DNA from: Lachnospiraceae bacterium
Lineage (GTDB): Bacteria; Bacillota; Clostridia; Lachnospirales; Lachnospiraceae
Assembly: GCA_024699325.1 (NCBI GenBank)
Contig: JAILPS010000020.1
Span: forward strand, 1 to 64,000
Length of the DNA: 64,000 bases
Direction of reading: 5' to 3'
The position numbers and the translations under genes are program-made. Of this stretch, positions 50,362 through 58,612 are shown in pieces (within the stretch, counting starts at the first letter, position 1; every line of letters begins with the position of its first letter). The notes under the pieces were generated by a model, which ran no database searches, was not told the DNA's origin, and saw only the letters and a list, made by a program, of their open reading frames with translations.

Positions 50362-51000
50362 TTAAATCGGCACCTCGGGGAGCAAAATCACTCCGCTCTT
50401 CGTTGTTTCAGGAACCGTGGTGGTTTCAGGCTCTGTGGTGGTCTCGACCTGTGTAGTTTCTGCCTCTGTGGTCGCGGCAACCGTGGTCACAGCCTCCGTT
50501 GTCTCAGACTCCTGCACATCTGAATATGTTTCAGAAGCTGTGGTCTCGTCAGATGCCGTCGTCACGTCACCATCGTCCTTCGCGGTCGTAGCATTTGCCT
50601 CAAAACCTGCGCCGTTATCGGCTGTGGTCTCCTCTGCAGTGGCCTCGGGAAGAGTCTCCTCCTCCGACTGTGGCTCGGTCTGTGTCTCTGAGGGGATGGA
50701 CTCCTCTGTGTCACTCTGTGTAACAGCCTCAGGTGTGGTCTCCTCATCCTCTGACTGCTCAGATTCATCAGTGCCATAAATCGTGCTAAACTCTACCGTC
50801 TGATTGTCCGAAGCAACGGTTGTTGTCTCATCGATCCACTCCATGTCTGTCTCGACATACACGCTCTCGCTCTCTGTCTCCACTATCGCAACGGTTGTAT
50901 TATTAATCTGGGTTGTCTCCCCCTTATCCTCTACCCTGGAACAGCCGCAGGCCATAACCGCGATAATGGCAAGGGGAAGAAGGTGTTTATATCTGTTCAT
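50362..51000 (-). CDS. Glu/Thr-rich lipoprotein
   Basis: The 212-residue protein has a lipoprotein signal: basic NRYKH, hydrophobic LLPLAIIAVMA, then Cys in the AVMAC lipobox (near residue 18). Most of the mature protein is low complexity, rich in Glu, Thr, Ser and Ala, with repeats such as TTEAETTQVETTTEPETTTVPETT (here given in parts) near 175-205. The C terminus is hydrophobic (GVILLPEVPI). Such acidic threonine-rich regions are flexible and may be O-glycosylated. No catalytic domain is seen. The ATG at 51000 follows the CAP gene stop by two bases. An in-frame TTG six bases earlier is ignored. Confidence 0.8.
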   Translation of the reverse strand: MNRYKHLLPLAIIAVMACGCSRVEDKGETTQINNTTVAIVETESESVYVETDMEWIDETTTVASDNQTVEFSTIYGTDESEQSEDEETTPEAVTQSDTEESIPSETQTEPQSEEETLPEATAEETTADNGAGFEANATTAKDDGDVTTASDETTASETYSDVQESETTEAVTTVAATTEAETTQVETTTEPETTTVPETTKSGVILLPEVPI

Positions 51001-51002
51001 TG

Positions 51003-53075
51003 TCAACTTCCTGAATTATATGTTTCTACTGCATTAGCATATTGAGCCAGAGCCTTAACAAGCATTAACCATGGGCTTGAAGTTTCTGTTTTAATCGCCA
51101 TATACATGTTGTAAATGTAATTGCTTGGGCTTACTGCATACTCCAAAAGCTTATTTCCATCGGCATCATAGATACGCACACCAAATGTCTCTTTGAGTTC
51201 ACTGGCAGTGACGTCCTGAATCTCTATGTAATACAGTCCAAGGTCAGAATCATAACCCTGAATCATATTATGAGCATCAACATACTCTGTTGAAATTCCA
51301 CTTATGGAACATGTAGTTGACGGGAACATGAAATCGTCTATGGTAAAACCATCGCTGATATCTAAATACATTCTGTATCTAGTAGCTGAATCAAGAATCA
51401 ACGCAAGTGACTTGAATTTAATACCTACGTTATCTCCGATAGTTCCGTCACCCTTCATATTCTTCCAATCCAAAACCCAATAATAGCCTGAATAAATACT
51501 TCCAGAACCATATAACACCGGATCATTACTTGTTCCATGGAACTCGCTGTCTGCAAGCAGAGTGGTGTCTGTGACGCCGTCAAAGGCAACCTGCGCATAA
51601 CCGCCTAATGCAAGCATGGATTTGATAACGTCCTTCTCATTGTCAGTGTACGAATCGCTTGCAAGCACAGTATTGCCGTACTCTCTCACAGAATATGTGA
51701 CAGGAGTGCTTGCGTGGCCGTCAACATACATGGTTACAGTCACATCTGTGGCCATCTGCTTAACTGTGAGCGGGACCTCGAAAACATTTACCGTGACATC
51801 AGAACCGCTGACAGTTGTAGATGTCTGCGTAGTGTCCGCAACAGATATAGTGTAAGGTGTGTCAGTGCCGACCGCAACTGACATATAGTCATCAGAATCC
51901 ACAACAGTGTCATCTAAATCCACCAAAAACTGCAGGCCGATTGTGCTTCCAAGAGCAACTCTCGCGCTGACAAAATCAGCCGCCTGATCTGTAAGTGTAG
52001 GTATAACCTCATCCCTCGTCTCACCGCAGACAGAACATGTGTATCGCATAATTCCTGTGGTGTCGTACGTAGGCTCTGTGTACACAACTCCGCTGTCCCA
52101 CTCATGATCATGTGTGAGTATGGTCACAGGAACCGTGTATGTATTGCCATATCTGTTAAGAACTAGATTTGCAGATGCGCTCGTCGCATTATCTGAACCA
52201 TCCCAGACCGCCGTTATGGTTGAGCCCGAAACCGTGAACACGCTCTCGTCGGATGAAGACCAATCCGGCGTCTCAATAGTTGTGGTAAGCGGAGGCTTCG
52301 GTGTCTCTGCCAGCGAGAAGTTAATAGTCAGGCTGGGCACAGTAGCTGTAGGATTCGAGGTGTAGATCGTCAGGCTGTCTGCGCTAAGACTGCTTGAAGA
52401 GACTGTAATCTTGTCATCTCTTATCGTCACAGGAACTGTGGTCTGCGAATCGTTGGCGGTTGTCTGTGCCGCATCGGAATTCGTGTAACCAAACTCCTGA
52501 ACCCAGCAGTACATTCCGTCGTAGTAGAAGGCACCAATACCGACACATGTGAAGTCGGTATATAACATATTTCTTCTGTGGCCCTGGCCTGAGTAGCTCT
52601 CATCTTCCTCTCTCCACTGGTCAAACGCCATCTCCATGGATGACGAAAAGCCATAATATGTGTAGCTGGTGTGATATAAAATATTCTCACCATACGACGT
52701 GGTTCCGCCGTAGGTGTAGCCGTTAAAGCTCGTTCCTGCAGGGCGGTCATGAGCAAAATCAACCGCAATCTCAGCAGCTCTCTGCATCGCAATCTGCTCG
52801 AGATTATAGTCGTAGGTCAGCCCAGCAAGATATGTGTTGCCCTCGCTGTTTAAATATGTCTTGGTCGTGTCATCTTCATTCCAGTACCACATATTCCCAG
52901 TGGTGCGAAACTCGTTAATCGTGGCCAGCATGCTTCTGGCCTCAGTCTGCATGAACGTTCCCGTGAGGGAAATATCTGTGTACGTGTATTCTGTTTTTGC
53001 CATAGCAATATTGGCGGGAACACAGCTAATCATCATCGCTATTGTTAAAACTAATGCTAACAATCTTCTCTTCAT
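51003..53075 (-). CDS. Secreted CAP/SCP-domain protein
   Basis: The 690-residue protein has a signal peptide (about 1-25). A CAP domain (about 45-205) has LNSEGNTYLAGLTYDYNLEQIAMQRAAEI, FAHDRPAG with a likely metal-binding His, GENILYH, and QGHRRNMLYTDFTCVGIG. A beta-rich region (about 215-320) looks like a BIG-type immunoglobulin repeat (TWSSSDESVFTVSGSTITAVWDG in part). A small repeat with TEPTYDTTGIMRYTCSVCGETRDEVIPTL (about 340-368) is common in Clostridia surface proteins. The C-terminal 300 residues are unassigned. It follows the 39-residue peptide gene by 13 bases and precedes the lipoprotein gene. Confidence 0.85.
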   Translation of the reverse strand: MKRRLLALVLTIAMMISCVPANIAMAKTEYTYTDISLTGTFMQTEARSMLATINEFRTTGNMWYWNEDDTTKTYLNSEGNTYLAGLTYDYNLEQIAMQRAAEIAVDFAHDRPAGTSFNGYTYGGTTSYGENILYHTSYTYYGFSSSMEMAFDQWREEDESYSGQGHRRNMLYTDFTCVGIGAFYYDGMYCWVQEFGYTNSDAAQTTANDSQTTVPVTIRDDKITVSSSSLSADSLTIYTSNPTATVPSLTINFSLAETPKPPLTTTIETPDWSSSDESVFTVSGSTITAVWDGSDNATSASANLVLNRYGNTYTVPVTILTHDHEWDSGVVYTEPTYDTTGIMRYTCSVCGETRDEVIPTLTDQAADFVSARVALGSTIGLQFLVDLDDTVVDSDDYMSVAVGTDTPYTISVADTTQTSTTVSGSDVTVNVFEVPLTVKQMATDVTVTMYVDGHASTPVTYSVREYGNTVLASDSYTDNEKDVIKSMLALGGYAQVAFDGVTDTTLLADSEFHGTSNDPVLYGSGSIYSGYYWVLDWKNMKGDGTIGDNVGIKFKSLALILDSATRYRMYLDISDGFTIDDFMFPSTTCSISGISTEYVDAHNMIQGYDSDLGLYYIEIQDVTASELKETFGVRIYDADGNKLLEYAVSPSNYIYNMYMAIKTETSSPWLMLVKALAQYANAVETYNSGS

Positions 53076-53088
53076 ATGTATGCCTCCA

Positions 53089-53208
53089 TCAATTATTAGC
53101 AGGTGCCGTAGGCAGCATGGTGCCGTTAGGATCGCCGTTAGACGTCACAATCACGTCCTCCTGGTTGAAGCTCACAACCTCTATCTCCACCTGTGTGTAT
53201 TCTTCCAT
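53089..53208 (-). CDS. 39-residue acidic peptide gene
   Basis: A short frame starts at ATG 53208, eight bases after a strong GGGAGG, and encodes 39 residues beginning MEEYTQVEIEVVSFN and continuing QEDVIVTSNGDPNG, with a TAPANN end. The stop is TGA at 53089. It lies 20 bases after the nucleotidyltransferase gene and 13 bases before the CAP gene, so it sits in an operon. There is no signal peptide, no cysteine and no obvious toxin or antitoxin feature. An amphipathic VEIEVVSF strand and EDVIVTS centre resemble small conserved peptides seen in Clostridia, but this rests on memory and was not searched. The function is unknown. Confidence 0.65.
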   Translation of the reverse strand: MEEYTQVEIEVVSFNQEDVIVTSNGDPNGTMLPTAPANN

Positions 53209-53228
53209 CAGATTATCCTCCCGTATAA

Positions 53229-54125
53229 TTACTTAAGATCTGAGAACAGGTTGGCGCTGTATTTGCCTGCGTCCAACATTTCCTTAAAGCTGGCTGTGAC
53301 GGACGCCACATCCTCCTTATAGGTCATGCCGTACCAGGTGTCGTTGGTCTTAAGAACCCTTACTGCAACCTCGCCCTTCTGTAGCAGCTCGCCCACGTAG
53401 ATAGGTATCAGGTACTCGGCCTTCATAGGGTTTGCGGGAACCTTCTCCTCGAAAAACTCCACAAATCCCTTCTTGAGCGTGTCGATGAAATCCTGCGTGA
53501 AGCCCCACATGTTCATGGAGCACAGCGAATTCACGTCAAGAGCCCTGCCCTCTGTCTCGGCGCCGGTAGCGGTCTTGACAATGTTTGGCGTCTCCTCAAC
53601 ATCTGTGAGCCAGCCGTCCTTCATGTTGCAGATACCTCTGGTCACACCGCCGTTGTCAGACAGCGTGTTCTTGAGCACGAAGCCCGCCATGCAGTAGCCC
53701 TTCTCGCCGTTAACTAAATAGTCGTGGACCTTCTTGAAACCCTCCTTGCCGTAGTAGTCGTCGGCATTAATCACGCAAAATGGAGTGTCGATAAGGTCGC
53801 GTGCTGCGAGCACCGCCTGACCTGTTCCCCATGGCTTCGTTCTGCCCTCAGGAAGAGTTCCCGGAATATCGCTAATGTCCTGGAAAGCGTAGGCAATCTC
53901 AACGCCGCTCTCCTTCTCTATTCGGTCTCCGATAATCTCCTTAAACTCCTTCTCGATGTCCCCTCGAATGATAAAAATAATCTTGTCAAATCCAGCCTCA
54001 ACAGCATCGTGAACAGAGTAGTCCATGATGATGTGGCCGTAGTCATCCACCTTCGCAAGCTGCTTAATTCCGGTTCCAAACCTGGAGCCGATGCCAGCCG
54101 CCATAATAACTAATGATGTTTTCAT
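53229..54125 (-). CDS. Sugar-phosphate nucleotidyltransferase
   Basis: The 298-residue protein starts SLVIMAAGIGSRFGTGIKQLAKVDDYG, the nucleotide-binding loop of the sugar-1-phosphate nucleotidyltransferase family. It continues with KIIFIIRGDIEKEF near 50, KPWGTGQAVLAARDLIDTPFCVINADDYYG near 100-125 (with the metal-binding Asp-Asp), and GWLTDVEETPN near 172. It makes NDP-sugars such as UDP-glucose or dTDP-glucose analogues, or a nucleotide-activated alditol, from the sugar phosphate. It begins an operon with the 39-residue peptide, the CAP protein and the lipoprotein. A promoter with 17-bp spacing is upstream. Confidence 0.88.
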   Translation of the reverse strand: MKTSLVIMAAGIGSRFGTGIKQLAKVDDYGHIIMDYSVHDAVEAGFDKIIFIIRGDIEKEFKEIIGDRIEKESGVEIAYAFQDISDIPGTLPEGRTKPWGTGQAVLAARDLIDTPFCVINADDYYGKEGFKKVHDYLVNGEKGYCMAGFVLKNTLSDNGGVTRGICNMKDGWLTDVEETPNIVKTATGAETEGRALDVNSLCSMNMWGFTQDFIDTLKKGFVEFFEEKVPANPMKAEYLIPIYVGELLQKGEVAVRVLKTNDTWYGMTYKEDVASVTASFKEMLDAGKYSANLFSDLK

Positions 54126-54170
54126 AAATTCTCTCCTTAAAATCTTGTTTTCAGTGCATAATTATGTTTT

Positions 54171-54199
54171 ATTATATCATATAAACCAGAAATGTGCAA
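54171..54199 (-). promoter_or_regulatory. Promoter of the nucleotidyltransferase operon
   Basis: TTGCAC (54194-54199) and a consensus TATAAT (54171-54176) on the minus strand are 17 bp apart, about 45 bp before the start codon. Confidence 0.7.
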
Positions 54200-54233
54200 C
54201 GAAACGCACCAACAAAAAACACGGGGGTAATAT

Positions 54234-55223
54234 ATGTATATTGCAGACGAAAACAGATACTCTAAGATGAAGTACAACCGCTGCGGCAACAGCGGTCTTC
54301 TGCTTCCCGCCATCTCGCTGGGACTCTGGCACAACTTCGGCGACACAGGCGTGTACGAAAACATGGTGAACATGTGCACCACAGCATTTGACGGCGGCAT
54401 AACACATTTTGACCTGGCAAACAACTACGGTCCAAGACCAGGCAGCGCCGAGAAGAATTTCGGCCGCATCATGAAGGAAAACTTCCTGCCATACCGCGAC
54501 GAGATGATCATCTCCACGAAGGCCGGCTACGACATGTGGCCAGGGCCCTACGGCAACTTCGGAAGCCGCAAATATTTAATCGCAAGCCTCGACCAGTCCC
54601 TGACCCGCATGGGCCTCGACTACGTCGACATCTTCTACCACCACCGCATGGACCCTGAGACTCCCCTCGAGGAGACCATGGGCGCCCTCGCCCAGATTGT
54701 AAACAGCGGCAAAGCCCTCTACGCAGGCCTCTCAAACTACGACGGCGAGACACTTAAGAGGGCAACCGCCATCTTAGACGATCTGAAGGTGCCCTTCATC
54801 ATCAACCAGAACCGCTATAACATCTTAGACAGAACCATCGAGAACAACGGCCTTAAGCAGACCGCCCACGACCTTGGCCGCGGCATCATCTGCTTCTCCC
54901 CTCTCGCACAGGGCACCCTGACCGACAGGTATTTTAACGGCATCCCCGAGGACAGCCGCGTAAGAACCGACGGCCGCTTCCTTCGCGCAGAGAACGTGAC
55001 AGACGATAAGCTCACCCGCATCAGGAAGCTAAACGACATCGCCGCATACCGCGGCCAGACCCTCGCCGAGATGGCTCTCGCATGGATTTTACGCGACGGC
55101 ATCATCACCTCCGTCTTGGTCGGAGCATCCCGCCCGTCACAGATCCTCGACAATATCAAAGCGATTGAAAACACCACATTTACACAGGAAGAGCTCGACG
55201 CGATTGATGAGCTGAGTAAGTAG
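54234..55223 (+). CDS. Aldo/keto reductase (YghZ/L-glyceraldehyde 3-phosphate reductase type)
   Basis: The 329-residue (alpha/beta)8 barrel enzyme reduces aldehydes with NADPH. It has LPAISLGLWHNFG near residue 24, ITHFDLANNYGPRPGSAE near 60 (catalytic Asp and Tyr), STKAGYDMWPGPYG near 95 (catalytic Lys), and YVDIFYHHRMDPETP near 130 (catalytic His). ILVGASRP-like SVLVGASRPSQILDNI lies near 295. The NYGP-PGSAE and GYDMWPGPYG wording is that of the YghZ/MgrA group. It is divergent from the nucleotidyltransferase gene and has GGGGG before ATG. Codon use is visibly richer in C-ending codons than its neighbours, suggesting high expression or transfer. Confidence 0.93.
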   Translation: MYIADENRYSKMKYNRCGNSGLLLPAISLGLWHNFGDTGVYENMVNMCTTAFDGGITHFDLANNYGPRPGSAEKNFGRIMKENFLPYRDEMIISTKAGYDMWPGPYGNFGSRKYLIASLDQSLTRMGLDYVDIFYHHRMDPETPLEETMGALAQIVNSGKALYAGLSNYDGETLKRATAILDDLKVPFIINQNRYNILDRTIENNGLKQTAHDLGRGIICFSPLAQGTLTDRYFNGIPEDSRVRTDGRFLRAENVTDDKLTRIRKLNDIAAYRGQTLAEMALAWILRDGIITSVLVGASRPSQILDNIKAIENTTFTQEELDAIDELSK

Positions 55224-55240
55224 ATGGAGAAGGATTAGAG

Positions 55241-55284
55241 GAATTAGAACAGAATTAGAACAGAATTAGAACAGAATTAAAACA
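55241..55284. repeat. Four tandem 11-bp repeats GAATTAGAACA
   Basis: The unit GAATTAGAACA occurs three times exactly (55241-55251, 55252-55262, 55263-55273) and once with one change (55274-55284, GAATTAAAACA). A partly similar GGATTAGAG precedes. It lies between the aldo/keto reductase stop and the terminator stem. It is a short tandem array, possibly made by replication slippage. Confidence 0.9.
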
Positions 55285-55317
55285 GGCTGAATGCGGTGCA
55301 TTCAGCCTGTGGTTTTT
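55282..55317. terminator. Terminator after the aldo/keto reductase gene
   Basis: ACAGGCTGAATGC (55282-55294) and GCATTCAGCCTGT (55298-55310) form a perfect 13-bp stem with a three-base loop, followed by GGTTTTTA on the plus strand. On the minus strand it is followed by TTTTAATTCTG, so it may also end the second polysaccharide cluster. Confidence 0.92.
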
Positions 55318-56707
55318 ATGAGGTCTTTAGTTTTGACAGATAATACCTGCAGCCCTCCGCGTTAAGCTGTAAAAACGAACAGTCAACCATTTTGAAGGCA
55401 TAGTGATTCCATTTGATGTACAAAAACAGTTTTCCGAGAACTTTGCCCACTATCAGACCGTAAACCCCCAGTTCAAATCCTCTAAGCAGCAGAATATACA
55501 GCAGTATCACAAGAATTAGGGCAATAATATTATCTTTCACATAGGGTATTTTGTTTTTGGTCGCGATGAATTTGGCGTTAGACGAATACAGGTTATCAAA
55601 CACATAGGTTATTATAACCAGCAACAGCATCATATACGGCAACTCAATCGATGGTTTGATAATCCGTATGACAGGAACTCCAAACACGATTGCCAGAACA
55701 CCAATAACAATGCTGATTGTCATGTAAGCAAATATTGCCCGACTGTATAGTTTTCTAATAGTCTGCTTGTCATCATTAGTCCACAGGTTTGCATATACAG
55801 GCATATTTGCGGTATGGTTAGAAACCGCAATCGTGGTGACAATATTGGCTATCTGACAACACAAACCGTATGAGGCAGTAACCTCAACGCTTATGACGCC
55901 GGAACAGATGATCGTTCCAAGCTGTCCTGACAATGTCTCAGCAAGGGTTACAACCGCATTTTTCTTAGCGTTAAACCAAATAGTAAACACAGTCTGTTTG
56001 ATTTCTGAGCTGCTCACATCAGATTGCAGAGCGGCAATCTCCTGTTTCGTTATAACATTTTTATGAAAATAGTACTGAGCAACTGCTCTGCTGACCAGCC
56101 CATTAATAAGATATGCAAGTGCCAGCCCTATAAGGCCAACGCGAAGGAACATGCACACTATAACAACCACAAAATTAGCGATATTGCCTATTGTGATTGC
56201 CTGTTGTGCCTTAGCTATTTTCCCCGCGCCCTCCAGCGCCGAGAACCACCATCCAAACATCAGATTGATAAATATTGCAAATGCATACACAAGCCAGGGC
56301 ACAAGATAGCTCTGCTCATAGCCCCTCATGATGTATAAAATATACGGTGTTCCGATGATCAACAGCGCAATAAAAGCGACTGATGAAATAACTAAATACA
56401 ACTTAGAACTCGCGCTTAACAGTATGGAATACAGCCTCTTGTTTGGCTCTCCTGCGCTCTGTTTTGCCACGCCTTCCTTCTCCAGTTCCTTAGCACCGCC
56501 CCACGCAAAGGCAAAATTCCTGAGAAAATTCTGAGAGAAGCCCAAGTCAAGCAGGCATGCGAACGCGTTGATGCTCGCAAAAGTGTACCATAGTCCCAGC
56601 TCTTCAGTTTTTAAAAATATTACTATGATTGGCGTTATAATAAAACTAAATGAATATTTCATTATGTTTCCTATATAACTCCAAATATAATCTTTTCTCG
56701 AAAGCAT
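55316..56707 (-). CDS. Polysaccharide flippase (Wzx-like) of the second cluster
   Basis: The 463-residue membrane protein has about 12 hydrophobic helices. It starts KDYIWSYIGNIMKYSFSFIITPIIVIFLKTEELGLWYTF, in which the helix and LGLWYTFAS motif are usual for O-antigen flippases. FFKWWFSALEGAGKIAKAQ-like GWWFSALEGAGKIAKAQQ lies near 150, and the charged AKKNAVVTLAETLSGQLGTII segment is near 240. The cytoplasmic loop near 80-90 is short and charged. It is the last gene of the second cluster, with AGGAG before ATG. It differs clearly from the flippase at 7954-9399, so two export systems are present. Confidence 0.87.
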   Translation of the reverse strand: MLSRKDYIWSYIGNIMKYSFSFIITPIIVIFLKTEELGLWYTFASINAFACLLDLGFSQNFLRNFAFAWGGAKELEKEGVAKQSAGEPNKRLYSILLSASSKLYLVISSVAFIALLIIGTPYILYIMRGYEQSYLVPWLVYAFAIFINLMFGWWFSALEGAGKIAKAQQAITIGNIANFVVVIVCMFLRVGLIGLALAYLINGLVSRAVAQYYFHKNVITKQEIAALQSDVSSSEIKQTVFTIWFNAKKNAVVTLAETLSGQLGTIICSGVISVEVTASYGLCCQIANIVTTIAVSNHTANMPVYANLWTNDDKQTIRKLYSRAIFAYMTISIVIGVLAIVFGVPVIRIIKPSIELPYMMLLLVIITYVFDNLYSSNAKFIATKNKIPYVKDNIIALILVILLYILLLRGFELGVYGLIVGKVLGKLFLYIKWNHYAFKMVDCSFLQLNAEGCRYYLSKLKTS

Positions 56708-56721
56708 CTTCGCTCCTACGG

Positions 56722-57654
56722 TTACTTACTTCTCTTAATCAACATAAATATCAAATCCAAAAGTCCCACGAGCCTGAGTCTCATAAGATACACAAACACT
56801 TTCTCCATTCTGACTTGTGGTTTTTCTTTTAATTCCCTCAAAAAACGCTCATCCCGCAGATATGTCTTAAGTTTCTGTATTCTCTCGCTCCTCGTAACCG
56901 GAGAGTCCGAGGCACAGTCATTATACTCCACCTTCATAACCATCACGACCATCTCGTTATTTCTCTGGGGAAAATGTTTCATAAACTCCGGACTGTGTGC
57001 CCTGACCTGACGCGCCTTATCTGAAATTAGTCTTTCAACCAGTTCCACACATGGCACATATTTTGAAGACAGGGATTTATGCATCATGACATAGTGATAC
57101 AGAGCACTATCCACAATCACATAATTCCTGCAGATATCCATGTATTCAAGAACGAATAGCACATCCTCCTCAAGTGCTATCCTCTCATCAAACCTGACGC
57201 CATAGTCTGAGATAATACTGTTTGAGAACAACTTGCCCCATACGAAGCCAACACATAATCTAGCTTCACTATGTCCGTATCCGCCACCGTTTTTGTTCTC
57301 ACGATAATATTTGCCGCAAATCATCGCCGGCTTGCCGTCATACGCCTTATACATCTCCTCAATCATGTCTGGCTCAATATAGTCATCAGCGTCCACAAAA
57401 GCCACAAATTCTCCTGTTGCAGCGTCAAGACCCGCGTTTCTGGCCTTACACAAGCCGCCATTCTTCTGGCTGATGCATATGATACGACTATCAGCCGCAG
57501 CCATATTAGTAACTACAGCCTCTGTATCATCCTCTGAACCATCGTTCACAACGATGATTTGAAGTTCACTATACGTCTGATTAACAATAGATTTTAAACA
57601 TTTCTCAATTGTCCTGCCCGCATTATATGCCGGAATAATCACTGATACCAACAT
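56722..57654 (-). CDS. Family 2 glycosyltransferase, copy A
   Basis: The 310-residue GT-A protein starts MLVSVIIPAYNAGRTIEKCLKSIVNQTYSELQIIVVNDGSEDDT, then has GLCKARNAGLDAATGEFVAFVDADDYIEPDM near 75-105, with the metal-binding Asp-Ala-Asp-Asp. A C-terminal basic tail has RMEKVFVYLMRLRLVGLLDLIFMLIKR, a hydrophobic/basic membrane-binding helix. It is closely related to the next gene over its whole length, including SLSSKYVPCVELVERLIS against a matching stretch, so the two are duplicates. It should add sugars to a lipid-linked precursor. Confidence 0.9.
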   Translation of the reverse strand: MLVSVIIPAYNAGRTIEKCLKSIVNQTYSELQIIVVNDGSEDDTEAVVTNMAAADSRIICISQKNGGLCKARNAGLDAATGEFVAFVDADDYIEPDMIEEMYKAYDGKPAMICGKYYRENKNGGGYGHSEARLCVGFVWGKLFSNSIISDYGVRFDERIALEEDVLFVLEYMDICRNYVIVDSALYHYVMMHKSLSSKYVPCVELVERLISDKARQVRAHSPEFMKHFPQRNNEMVVMVMKVEYNDCASDSPVTRSERIQKLKTYLRDERFLRELKEKPQVRMEKVFVYLMRLRLVGLLDLIFMLIKRSK

Positions 57655-57677
57655 CCTGTCACTTCCCTATCAAACAA

Positions 57678-58610
57678 CTATTTTCCCCTCTTTACCAAAG
57701 TAAAGATTGTATCTATCAACCCAGCCATTCTGACTCTGGATAAATATATAAAAACTCTATCCATGCTAGTCTTTGGTTTTTCTTTTAGCTGTTGTAAGAA
57801 TATTGGATTCTTATAACACTTCTTAAGTTTAGCTATTCTCTCTCTTCTGCTCACGGGCGAATCTATGGCACAGTCGTTATATTCGATCTTCATGGCCATA
57901 ATAACTTCATCGTTATCCCTCTGCGTATCATAGCGAAAGAAATCCTGATAAACATCCCTAATTCTTTTAGTCTTCGAAATCACTATGCGTTCAGATTCTT
58001 CAAGAGACGGCGAATATCTGGCTGACAGAGACTTCGCATTCCAAACATAGTGGTATAACGGCTTATCAACCACAACACAGTTTCTGCTTGCATAGACATA
58101 GTCAAGAACAAATATTGCATCCTCCTGCAAGCTAATCTTCTCGTCAAACCTTATATGGTTGTTTTTTATGATATCTGTGACATACATTTTGCAGGTTGAA
58201 TAACTTCTAAAAAACCGTCCTGTCTCTGTTCTGACTATAGTTCCATCTGGTTTTTCTTTAATATAACCACCGCAAACCATAACCGGACTGCCATCGTACA
58301 TCTGCAGAAAACATTCGACCATATCTGGCTCGATATAATCATCTGAATCCACAAACATTACAGTTTCTCCGTAGGCAGCGTCCAGGCCAACATTTCTTGC
58401 ATGGGATACCCCGGAGTTTTTCTGCGCAAAATATTTTATTCTGTCATCCCGTTCTCTAAATCTGTCCACAACGCTTTCTGTCTGATCGGTTGAGCCATCA
58501 TTGACCACTATGATTTCCAAATCTCTGTGTGTCTGATTGGTTACGGATTCTAAACATTTATCCAGTGTTTTTTCAGCGTTGTAGGCAGGAATAATCACAG
58601 ATACCTTCAT
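57678..58610 (-). CDS. Family 2 glycosyltransferase, copy B
   Basis: The 310-residue protein equals copy A in length and layout: MKVSVIIPAYNAEKTLDKCLESVTNQTHRDLEIIVVNDGSTDQT, GVSHARNVGLDAAYGETVMFVDSDDYIEPDM with Asp-Ser-Asp-Asp, and a C-terminal MDRVFIYLSRVRMAGLIDTIFTLVKRG tail. Shared motifs such as MKIEYNDCAIDSPVSRRERIAKLK against copy A prove duplication. It lies 23 bases from copy A and two bases from the GT4 gene. The two copies probably add different or successive sugars. Confidence 0.9.
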   Translation of the reverse strand: MKVSVIIPAYNAEKTLDKCLESVTNQTHRDLEIIVVNDGSTDQTESVVDRFRERDDRIKYFAQKNSGVSHARNVGLDAAYGETVMFVDSDDYIEPDMVECFLQMYDGSPVMVCGGYIKEKPDGTIVRTETGRFFRSYSTCKMYVTDIIKNNHIRFDEKISLQEDAIFVLDYVYASRNCVVVDKPLYHYVWNAKSLSARYSPSLEESERIVISKTKRIRDVYQDFFRYDTQRDNDEVIMAMKIEYNDCAIDSPVSRRERIAKLKKCYKNPIFLQQLKEKPKTSMDRVFIYLSRVRMAGLIDTIFTLVKRGK

Positions 58611-58612
58611 AC

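Noticed and set aside
50417-50779. A Val/Ser-repeat plus-strand frame
   Set aside because: It is the antisense of the Glu/Thr-rich lipoprotein region, with no start signal.
55241-55284. A small CRISPR array
   Set aside because: The 11-bp units are directly adjacent with no spacers, and no cas genes are present.
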